Assembly (NCBI GenBank): GCA_027627225.1
Contig: CM051024.1
Location: 48,328,047 to 48,392,046, forward strand
From: Congeria kusceri
Taxonomy: Eukaryota > Mollusca > Bivalvia > Myida > Dreissenidae
Direction of reading: 5' to 3'
Length of the DNA stretch: 64,000 nucleotides
Shown here: positions 1 to 12,100 of the stretch, one piece after another
How positions within the stretch are numbered: the stretch's first letter is position 1
Layout: the number at the start of each line of letters is the position of its first letter
Notes under the pieces: generated by a model
What the model was told of the DNA's origin: nothing
The model's database searches: none
Seen by the model: the letters and a program-made list of their open reading frames with translations, nothing else
Made by a program: the position numbers and the translations under genes

Positions 1-60
1 TAATAAAAAAGTCAAATAAAATCGGCCAACAATTTCCTTCTGTCAAAACACTCCAAGGCA

Positions 61-120
61 TTAATAGTTGCTTCGTTTGTATGTCGGAACTATTCTCGGA
101 ATCTTAAACGAGGTCGTCGA
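61..120 (-). CDS. Terminal coding exon, cytoplasmic C-terminus
   Basis: Preceded on the minus strand by a strong acceptor (pyrimidine run ending TTTCAG). It reads in phase 0 as [19 protein letters not shown] and then stops (TAA, 61-63). The upstream exon ends in phase 0, so the join is clean. Short, basic and Ser/Tyr-rich, as expected for an intracellular tail. Not certain, because the exon is only 60 nt and has no homology call behind it. Confidence 0.6.
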   Translation of the reverse strand, partial: STTSFKIPRIVPTYKRSNY

Positions 121-3100
121 CTGAAACAAAAACGGTATGCTATGCACGTACTAATAAACTTACAATTCGTTTTAACGTTCAATTATAAGTTGTGTTTTAA
201 CTGCTTGTTCTAAAGTTCGAAATTCATAGACTCAACCTACAGGCACAATAAGTCTTAATTCAAAATCGTTAAACAGCAAATATTTATACATGTTGTATTG
301 ATAACTAATAATTCAGAAACTCCACATGCACATATACCTCTTCGGAATTGCGACTAAATCCCAGCGCCATGGAGCGCCATGAAGCATGAGGCTCACCTAT
401 CGACGGATGTATGTCATATTAATCGCATGTATAAAAATAGGTAATAATGAAATACATTATAATTTAGTGTTTTATGGATCTATATGTAAGTGATGGTAAC
501 CGATAACTATTGAGTTAAACAATATTGATTATTATTCCATAAATTATCAGTCGTAAAACAAATACCAAAGCTGTGGCGATCACCATCTATTGGAGAATTC
601 CAAATCTTTTGTTCACTGTGTTTGAATGACCTGAAATGATAATTTTTGGATCATGTATGCTATTAATTTGGTAATAAGTTGCAATATTAAAATAATTGTA
701 TTAACGGAATAGTTTTACACATACTTCAGGCAAACGTATTTACAATGTACGATGTCTTGGATTATCATAAAATATCATTTGTGACACATACTGATTAAGA
801 TAAGCCAACTTATTATTCTGCTTCATTGCATTTCGGGTCTTTCGTTTGTGCAGTATGCAAACCGCAACGACGACTCCGAGGAGTAATAACAAAACTCCTG
901 ACACCGTCACACCCACAATAAGTTTCACTGAATCTGCAAATATTTCAAAGCATTTAAACATATGGCATATACCTCAACGATTTGAATCATAATTCTGAAA
1001 CACACGGGCCCTTTCAATTAACAATAAATTAAACTATGTCTCGCTTTTAAAGACGATATTTCAATTAAGATAATTGAACCCACAAATATAAATACGAACA
1101 TAAACAAAATTACGTCATTATAATGCGCGTGTTTGTGGTATTCAACTAGGTGGAGTACAGCTAAGTTTCTTCGACGGGGTGTTATTTCGTCAATGTAGGC
1201 GTAATAACGGAATAGAATAAAATCATGTATCCTACCTGTTGATGCAACATTTGCAACACACAAGGGTGCCTTTTCTTGAACAACGCAGACCATCCCGAAT
1301 GCGCAGCCACCTATGATCTTTTCATAAAGGTTGCACAGCACTGTGGCATTAGCAAGGCGTTCTGTAACATGACCATATAAGAACTATACATTACCAGTAT
1401 TATTGTGACCATGGTAAAGAACATAATCCCTAAATGAATCGTATGTTTATTTATAATTGATTGCATTTTCTGGACAGAGGCGTGTTATTTTTTAATATAA
1501 CATAAATCACGGAATGCATATTCTGACTGGAATATTTTCATAAGGTTCTTAATAATTATTAAACTGTATTAAGTTATTGAGATAATCATAACAACACATT
1601 CCTTCCCAACAGTGTATTTCTTAAACAGTCGTCATCTCGTATTTATACGATTACATATATTGAATAAATATTTTAGAGTTTCCGAAATCAGAGTCCTAAA
1701 CTATTCGGGATTTAAAAGGACCTATTCACAGATTGGCGCACAGGCAATTTCACATTCCAAAAGAGAAAAATACATTATTGTATAAAGGAGTAAACTGACA
1801 CTTTTCTAACAGGAATATAGATCTATTCGAAATAATTTGTCGTTTAAAAATAAACATCCATGGAAAAACGTGTCTCACTTACATTGCGTTATTGAAGTTC
1901 ACGTTTGTGCACGCAAGCCTCTTTGTTCTAATGGGCTCTATCCACGGTGGAAGTTTTGTGTTTCTTTTTTTATTTACCTTTTTACAGATAATAGTTAGAA
2001 TTGTTTAAGCCAGATATTAAGTAAAGACGTTTTATGACATATTTAAATAGAAAATTTGTGAATAGGTCCCTTTAATAGCTCTCTCTTCTTTATTATGCGT
2101 CCTACTATGTGTTTGTTTTTGTCTTATATTCTGATTGCATATAGATTATAGTAGTATAAAACGTTCAAGGAATTGTGCTTCTTATTTACATCGTTATCAC
2201 ATTGGTTTAGTTTAACGTTTGTGGATTTCTATACATTGTACTTAAGCACTTTCTGAGAGACTAAGTATCAAGGTTTACATGCAAAATCCAAAATTCAATG
2301 TTTTCAATTGGTCGCAACGTGCACGGTTTTCAGAAAACAGCAGTACGATTGGTCATCTGAATGTTTAAATGATATCATGGTTATTAAAATAATATCCGGG
2401 AACTTTATATAACCTTGTTTGTATTAAAGGGTTGTTTACAGATTTTGTTTTTTGAAATATGTCATTAAGCGTCTTAACAAATTAAGAAAAAAAAAAAAAA
2501 AAAAGATCAAGTAGTTTAACAAGAAAAGAAAACAAGAAAGAAAAAAGTTACCCTCACCGGGGTCTGAACCTCAGACCACAGGATCAAAAATCAAAATCGT
2601 GACCTCTCTGTCATTACAATTTATATACTTGATGGTGTATTGTTGACTTCTATCTAAGTAATTCACGTTTTCAACAACTTCACCGAAAACAACAGAAACA
2701 CTCCGAATTTTACCATCGTTTCGCGTTACAAGCGCTAAATGTTATCCATTTCAACTTATAATTACTCCTTACCGAACGTATACGGTATGCTTTTAGGCCA
2801 GTGGTCTTATTTCACTCCTTTATACACACTATTATTTTATTTTGCAAATCTCTGACTAAGAGTTTGAAAATGTTCAATACGTCAATATGTGAACAGGTCC
2901 CTTTAAGGGCATCATATCAGTAGCTTAAACAATTTAAACCGTTTTGTGATTATCAATTGTATTGTACCTGACACCGCAGACACCGTTCGCCCATCAAACT
3001 CAAGCACCGTTCCATCCACCATTTCATCCAATGCTTTGGTAACTTTTTCAGGTGCGTTGTCAGTATTCTTATATAATAACGTATAGTCAACATATAAGCT

Positions 3101-6100
3101 TCCCTTCCTGAAATTAAACATTTTAACTCATATAATGGCTGAGGTTGACATACTATCGAGCTCTATGCAAAGAAGTAAGCAATCGAATGAATACGTGTTC
3201 AAACATATAAGATTAAACAACACATGAACGAAATGCAAGTTACAGCGACTAACCTGAGATTATTTATTACAATCTTGAACTCCTCGAGGAAACGCGACCA
3301 ATACTGTATCAGCTGCAACAAATAATGGTACTTTTAATTCACCACATTATATAAATATATATCAGTGTCTTGTTTAGTATATACATTTATGATAGGTATT
3401 AGTTAAAACAATGCATTATTACGATTAATAATATACACAACAACAGACAATGTGTTTGTTGCTGTTTAAAATTTAGCTTTCAAACTCACTCATTTTTATA
3501 TATGCCAGGGGTACATTTACATCTAACGTTGCGTCATTTTTCAACCAATGGAGTGATGTTTAACGGTCATTTTAGATATTTGACTACTTTTTAACACCTT
3601 TTTACATACCGACGATGTTACTTTTTCGGCAAATGCGGCAAATGTGCTTTCCATGGTTAAATTGATGTCGTTTGCAAGAGAAACGTCCAGTGTTATCTCG
3701 AGTTGTAACTGTTCATGCCCATCTGGAACTAACCAAACATGTGTACATTTAATTTCGTTTTCAAACACAAATACACTTACAAATGCTTTAATGTCGCTAT
3801 CAATGTAAATTAGAATATGTCTTTATCAAAGGTAATGACAGTTTGAGCTTACTTTATACATATTCTACTATTTACTATTCCGCTTATGCAAATCAAGTTA
3901 CCTTTAAAAATATGTACACACTGCCCGGTATGTACATCATGTATGAAGCCTCTCTTACAATAGCACATATGTCCACCTACGGTATTATGACAAAACGTAT
4001 TGAAATCCGAGCAGATATCCGTTTGGCATTCGTCGACGTCTTCCTTACACGTTTGTCCTTTCCAGGTTTTGGTACATAAGCATTTCCCGGTGACATGGTC
4101 ACATGACTGGGTCGGCGTCACCGTATTGTCTGTTTTGCATGGGCACTTTACAGAACATTTGTCGCCAAATGTGTTATCTGTACATGCTGAAAACATGTCA
4201 AATGCGTAGGTAGTATAAAAAAAAAATCAACTCAAATAGAGATTCATTTAATTACTGTTTGTGTATAGACATGCTACTTAAAACAGAACATGTTAAATTT
4301 GATTTGAACTATCGCACCTATACACTCGTCTTCTTCAGGGCTTTTTCGGAAGCCACTGTTACATTTACATTCGTAGCTTCCTGGAGCTTCGATGCACGTT
4401 GAGTTAGCAGGACACGTGTCACTGTAATCGCACTCTTTGACATCTTCATTGCACGTGTCGCCCATCCACCCCTGGTCACAAATGCACATTCTGCTTTCCG
4501 TTTTACACTCACTGGTGTGCGCCATATTGCAGGAGCATGTCTCTTTACAGCCGGCCCCAAAGCGACCTTGTTGACACTCTAGGAAAAGACAGTGGTACAT
4601 GATAAACAGTAAGGTGAAACACATAAAATGGAAAGACATCTTCTAATGCAGTTAATAAGGAAAGAGAAGTTAATGAAGTTGTTTTTAATTTGTTAAACTT
4701 AAACTCAATAATTATAATGTACAAAAAACAATACACATTAATTGAACAGAATACGCCCTGAATAGTACTGATTATGACAAACGCTAAAACTTTGTTCAGT
4801 CGACTGAAACAAGTAGTATTCATCCGGAAAATGTCACTGAAAAATATTAAAACATAAATTATGTATTGCACTTGTCCAACAACCCTTGAATTACGTAAAC
4901 ATCATAAAGGCACCTTGACATTGTCCGAATCCGTTCTTCAGAAACCCTTCATCACACTCGCACGTATATCCACCAGGCTTGTTGAAACACGTTGAATGAT
5001 TTGGGCATGTGAATGAAGTTGTGCTGCATTCATCGATATCTTCCGAGCAGTCCAAGCCTTTCCAACCATTCTTACACGTGCAAACTCCTGTTGTTCGATT
5101 GCACATGTTAGTGTTAGTAACATTGCAGATACACTTAGTAGAACAGTTCTCACCATATGTCCCTACGTTGCATTCTGTGAACATAACAAGAGACTGTATA
5201 CATCGATTTAAAAACTGAAAATATTGTCCAGATAAGTTATACGAAACAGGTCAAAATTGAAATATCAGAACTATGAGTAGTACATTATTTATAAAAAGTT
5301 TACCCTTGCAAGTTGCATTGTCGTTCTGCAAAAAGTATCCAGTTCTGCACTGGCAAAGATAGCTTCCAACAGTGTTGCTGCAGATCTGGTTGCATCGATG
5401 TCTGTTCGTTTTGCATTCATCGATGTCTTAAACAAATGTCCATATAAAGTTAAGCTTTAACTATTTACTGTATGTTAATACTACAACATGTTTTCATAAA
5501 CAAGTTTATTCCACAGTTTTAGCATATATGTATTTTATAAAACTCACTCATGAATAGGATTCGCATACAAAGTGTATTATACATTTATTGCTGGACATGA
5601 AGCTTGTAACCTACACCAAAGAGGTATGTTTTACCGGCGTTGGTTTGCTTGCATATTTGTTAGTCAGCATCTTTAAGCGAAATGTTAAAATGTTAAAAAT
5701 GCATTTGCATGACATTTTCTGGGCATGTAGAACATGGGCCAAAAAAAATCAATTTTTTAATATTTTGGTGGTGATACAGGAGTTTGTTTTTTACAGAATT
5801 ATTTATTTTTGCCACATTATTCTTTATTGCATTTTAGTAACGTAACACACGAGATAATTAGCTGTCTTGGCGAAGGTTTGTGAGTGCTTTCTATGTATGA
5901 GAATGCGAACCTGTTTTACTAGGTTTGACGAGTATATAGAAAATAGAACACCGTCAGTTGTTTTATTCTCATATTTATATTTAAATATTGCTGTGTTAAA
6001 ATATAGAATCATGTTTGAAATGTACCTGTACAGTTAGGACCACTGTATCCATTCGGGCAAACACACACTACGTCTCCATCAGAAATGGAACACGTTGCAT

Positions 6101-9100
6101 TTGCAGAGCATTTTGACAGCTGTTTACTGTTACAGCGTTCTTCCGCTGAAATATTAAATCCTCGTTATCAGCCAGTCAATAGTATCAGATTTGTAATATG
6201 CAAATGTGTACCTTTTATGTTTCTATAAACAGCGTTGGTACTGCACCTTATTGAGGATTCAAGAGCTAGCTATTATTATATTCTAGCAGAACTACTTTAT
6301 TAGGCATATCGCTACAAGTATGATATGCTTTATGTACATACGGATGCATGACTTCCGGTCGGTAAGGTCCAGGACAAAACCCGTCCAACATGAACATCTG
6401 TAGCTACCGATAGTGTTGTCACATTGTTGTTCACACCCATGGACTCCATTGCATTCGTTGATATCTGGAAGGTAATGCAATACATTATAAATGCACATAA
6501 TTAATTTTGGTATGTTATTGCATGTACTAGTCCTAAGTGTTGTTTACTGAAATATTTCGAATCAGGGTTTTGTTGTATATGTACTAAGTACAATATAGTA
6601 TATTCAGGTAAACAGTATACCCGGTATATTGTCAAACATATTTTACTAATGACATGTTTTACGTGATTTCTTAAATTGTTACGCTCTCCGTACGGCGTTT
6701 TCCTTAACGTTCCTTAACGATTACTCATACTACATGCTAATATAGCGTATGCTTGTTTTGCAGTTGTGTTTTTTCTTAATACCAGATTTACTTATTATAC
6801 CTGAACACTTTCCGTCCTGTTGTAAAAACCCATCTCTACAAGCACACGTATAACTGCCTTGGGTGTTGAAACAAATTTGATCGCAGGTGTTATGTTCTAC
6901 AGTTTCGCATTCATTCAAATCTGAATATAGATTGAATCTTTTATCATATGTTTACGTTTATGTTTTACGTTGAGTGGTGGGTTTTGCAAATTTGTAAATT
7001 TGAGGATAATTGTACATACGACTACAATTAATTCAACAAAACGTAGCTCCAGTCAACGTTTGGAAAAAGATAATTGCATTATATGTATTATATGTTATTA
7101 ACGATGTACAATATATCTTTTAAGCGTATGTGTTAGTATTGCATGTATAAATAAAAATAGCAATAGTTGTCTTTAATATTGCAACCCGTGTAACTGTGTA
7201 ATACGCGTTAAGGTTTATTAAAGTGCTGCAAATATTTGATTGAATACAACATTCACATACCATCACACACTCCGGACCTCACGTTTATCACATATCCCAC
7301 CATACAGGCGCAGGTCGCGTTGCCTGGGGTATTCAAACAGCGTGTATGCGGTTCCTTACAAGTCAGCTTGTTTTTGCTACATTCGTCGATGTCAACGTCA
7401 CAACTGACACCAGTCCAACCGGGGTCGCAAACACAACCTGATGGAAATATTCATCATGTCAAAGATGCAACCTCTAATGTTAATAAGAATTAACGACGAC
7501 TGTGTTTATTCAGATGCTGCATATTTTTAATCAAATATGTATTGGCGTTCGTGTAAATCTATTATTTAAATCTTTAATACAGGATCTGTTTGTATAATAT
7601 TGATCAAGTTACAATGTGTACGCGTTACATGTGACTCACCAACTGCGGTGTTACACACGCCATTAATACAAGAGCATGTCTGTGAACAGTCCTTTCCATA
7701 GTGGTACTTGTCACAAACTGAAAGTACATCGATCTGACATTTAATGGTTAAACTAAATTAAACAGTAAATAATATAATTAAAAAATGGTCTTATTCGGTT
7801 ATGCAGCATTTTTAATTTTGATATATTTACATCGTGATGACATTTTTAAAACAACATATGTATAGCACGACGCAGATATTATTTTTGTCTTCGACTTCAA
7901 CTTAATGATTATGTCCATCAAACGTTTTATACACAGTTGACCATCTGTATCTGAAAATTTCATTTCAACGAGAGAGAGAGAGAGATGTGTTTATTAAAAA
8001 AAAACGAAAGTCACGAATGTGAAACCTTCACATCACACCTGCACAAGTCCGTTTGTCATTTTGAAGTTTCATTCCAACTGGGCATTCACAAAGGAATGAG
8101 CCTCGTGTGTTTGTACAAAACACTCATCGATGTCTGAAAGTGTATGTGAAAAACTACATACTGATTTACATGAATTGTCTGATCGTCTGCAGATGACACT
8201 ACTACTGAAATATACTTACTTGCAATGAATGATATATATTGAATATTTGTGAAACGTATTGATTACCTTTAAACTGACAGGGGGCTCATGCTGCATCAGT
8301 TATAATGCCATGGAAATAACATGTTTTTAGCTTCAAACTTGGAACCGTCATAGACAGTCGTACATTGGACCTGTCCTATATTAACAGTTAAAAAAAAACT
8401 GGCACAGATTTTTATATCGAGCATTTTCTTATTCGTTTGTAGAAGTATCGGCTTTCCATATCATAACGTAAGGATCCATCTGTTTTGACTACACGTCTAA
8501 AATCTTACCAACTTAATGCTTTCTCTAATAAAAACAACACAAAAGCACGTTCAGATGTAACACTTGGTAATTATTATGTTAATGAACTGTTTACTGACTT
8601 GTAATACTTACATTTACAATACAATTTCATGTTTAAACTATGGTTTGTATTAAATTAACAACATTGCTATGCTAACAACAAGAATGTGACATGCTATTAA
8701 CATCCAAACCTTTGCAATTTTGCAGGTCGCCTTCCAGAGCAAAGCCCGGATTACACTGGCAAGAGGCTTTATCATTCTTCATTAAGCAGTAGCCGGCACA
8801 TGTCAAATTACTGATTTCTTTACAAATGTCTTTCACTGAAATTAAATAAAACTGACAAATAAAATTGCCGGATGTACTATTCCACATAATAACACACTAG
8901 TGTGCAAACTGTTTGATTTTTAAAATGTATTTGTTGTTTTTGTAAAAAGGCTTACCCGACATGTTGTTATCACGCCTTATTCACAAGCGGACTATTAATC
9001 GAAATCGAAAACATTCCTATCAGTCCACAGTGCAGTTGATGCTTAATGTCGCCAATTACACGATTGTTCTTTGATTGCTATTACGTATTTAGTTTTGTAC

Positions 9101-12100
9101 CAAAATACCTTGTGTACATGTTCTTCTGTCGTCCTTGAGTCGATAACCAAAATAGCAGTAACAGTTGTAATATCCTCGGTTGTTTTCACACATCTGTTCA
9201 CAACCCGCGATTCCCAACTTGCATTCGTCGATGTCTGGAAGACAAATCGATTTATGTTTAAGTAACAATGTATACGTGCATAAACGTGCATTCACCAATC
9301 TAGTATGCAGCATAATGTATATAATTACCTTTGCAATGGGTCGAGTTGAGCTGAGTATATCCAGATTCACATCCGCACGTGTAGCTTCCTTCTGTGTTCA
9401 AACATGTCTGGGTACATTCATTTATCAGTGGGTCCGAGCATTCGTTAATATCTGTAGTCATACATTGCATAATTAATGCATCGAAATATGGCGACGTAAA
9501 ACGTTAAAGCTCTTTTAATGAAGACATCATAACCATAAGTATTTTATACTTTCTTTTAAGGAAAGAACATTGAACCAACCGTATACTACTTAGCACACCT
9601 TCTTATGTCACAGATTTACACATAAAAGCGGTTTCAAACCTCGACAAAATCCATCAGACCCTTCACGGTATCCAGTGATGCAATCACATGAGTAGGATCC
9701 GATGTTATTGTTGCATGTTTTTCGCCCATCAGAACAGATTCCTGGATTTTCCTCGCATTCGTTAACGTCATCTTCGCACGTACTTCCGGTCCAGCCGCTC
9801 AGACAAACACAGCCTCGAACTGGATCACATTTCTCGGCCCCTCGCCCGACACAGTTGCACGTTTGATCACAATTCCTTCCCCAGTTCGGCACCACGCATG
9901 CTAAACATTAACAGCGTCAATTTCTAGACTATATATATCCAAACCCGTTTCAATGGCGTAAAAACGGATCTCAGTTATTTCTATGTGTTAATACAATTGA
10001 AAGGAAAATAAATGAAAATAATCAGTGTCTTCATTTGTCTATTTCAATACATATGAATTCGATTAAAATATATATGCATTTTAAAACCAATACATAACCA
10101 TATGCACTGTCATTAATTATTCAGCAGATAATTGTTTACACGATCTTACGTTCACATGAGACTTGGTCAACAAGTTGAAATCCAGGAACACAACTGCACT
10201 GAAAATTGCCTATCGTGTTTGTGCATACTTGAGGGCAAATATTTTGCTCGCATTCGTTCTTATCTGAAGTGTAAAAAGGAATTTTTGTCCATTATAACTA
10301 CTACAACTGTAATATTATCAAATTACATTATTTCTTACACGTTCGTGTTTTGTTTGATTTATAGTGTGTTTTTTTTTATTCACTTACCCTGACATTGAAG
10401 GGTTGTTTCATTAAAACTGTAACCTGAATTACAAAAGCACGTCGTCAGATTGTTTGCATCCAATATGCACCCAGAAGTATTGCTGCAGTCGATGGGGGAA
10501 CTAGCACATGGATCGACATCGTCTGTTAGGATGAACGTTATTATTATTGTGTGCGATATAAAAGAATTTAATCGGTAACGATAAATGTGTAAAATCACTC
10601 ATCGGATTAAATCGACAGATAAAACACATTTGATAAGTACCTCTCAAACATGTCCATGCCGACTCGTTGAAGACATAACCAGCCTGGCATTTACATTTAA
10701 AGCCGCCAATGGTGTTTTCGCAGAGCTGTGTACAATTGTGTGTAGCCTCGTTGCACTCGTTGATATCTTGTTTATATTTTAAAAGTATATATGTCGTGGG
10801 AAAATCTGGCTTAATGTAAGTGCGTAAAGTGTCGTCCTGGACTAGCCAGTGCGGACTGCCGAAACGACACTTTACGCACATGCATGGTTTTCCCACGACA
10901 CGCCTCAATTATATATGTAAAAAATATATGTTATTATAAAGTACGCCATTAATTGTTAGCTTATGATAACGTAGAGTAGCTACCATAAAGTATTTACAAA
11001 GTTGGCTCGTTTTCGTATTTTTGTAATTACGTTGTCTGTTTCAAATACAGAAAAGCGTGCATATAGTATTTAGACTTGTCTAAACAATTCCTTCAGCTAT
11101 GCCATGAATGTTTTTCGTGTTTATCATGATTTGTTTTCCATACCAAAGCATTTGCCTGTATTTGTTGCACCGACTCGAAAACCTTCATTGCACCCACACA
11201 AGTAACTTCCGTCAATGTTAAAGCATATTTGATCACATGGTCTGCTTGTGTTGCATTCGTTAACATCTAAAACATCAATGAATAAACATGAAAACTGTTT
11301 AACCTTCAAATATATTTGGTTTTGGTAAAACCTGAATATACTTAACTATTAAAGAGCAACGAAGCTCTATTTGGGCATTTGTTAAGTTAGATATTTGTCC
11401 CAAATGATATATAAGTCGTTCATTTACCTTTTTAGAAAATTGAATTATTCAACTAAAATATTGAACTACGAAACAACAAAAATTAACTTTGCTTTGAGTC
11501 ATGGCATGCCTTTGCAGTCATCCGCAACTGTGTCCTCTTTAAAACCAACAGGACAAGGCGAACAGATGTAAGTTCTATTTTGATATTTCTGTTCAGCAAC
11601 AGATAGTCTAGTGCAGGTTCTTCCCAGTGAGCAGGGACTGTCAGCACATCCGTCATATACGTGTTCGCAATCAATTCCTAAAATGCACATTAATTCATTC
11701 TTAAATATACCGCGAAAAAAAAGATTAATATGTTACTCTATTACTATGGACAATTCAGTTCAACGTTTACATACCATCGTATCCACGGTAACAAATACAC
11801 TCAGAATATTTGAAATAATCTCTCTCCCGGGGGTCAGTTCTTGTTCTTCCGGTGCAATAGCCATGTTCGCTGCATCCAGTACACACGGTGACGGGAACTG
11901 TGCACTGAAGAGATTGTCGGCCGTCAGAGTTGACAGCAACAAACCTTAAAAATGCGAAAACAACTATTTATCAACCAATTTGCTAAATACACATATTTAG
12001 TTCCATTTCCATTAATCGTCAATAAATATCCCTGTTATACTGAAAACAATCCTATGTACGCTATATGTAGCTACGATTAATTATCAAATTAAATTAACTA

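Larger units (their letters stand above)
1362..2967 (-). other. Intron with two TIR elements
   Basis: A 1.6-kb intron between the SEA and stalk exons. It holds two members of a short inverted-repeat family (1711-2073 and 2424-2906, listed separately). Nothing coding was seen between them. Confidence 0.7.

Noticed and set aside
740..742. TAA as the sole end of the protein
   Set aside because: Possible, but a phase-correct donor 7 nt earlier and two clean downstream exons make a longer tail more likely.
4545..4871. Minus-strand ORF of 108 codons next to EGF exons
   Set aside because: Wrong frame relative to the EGF cysteines; covers intron.
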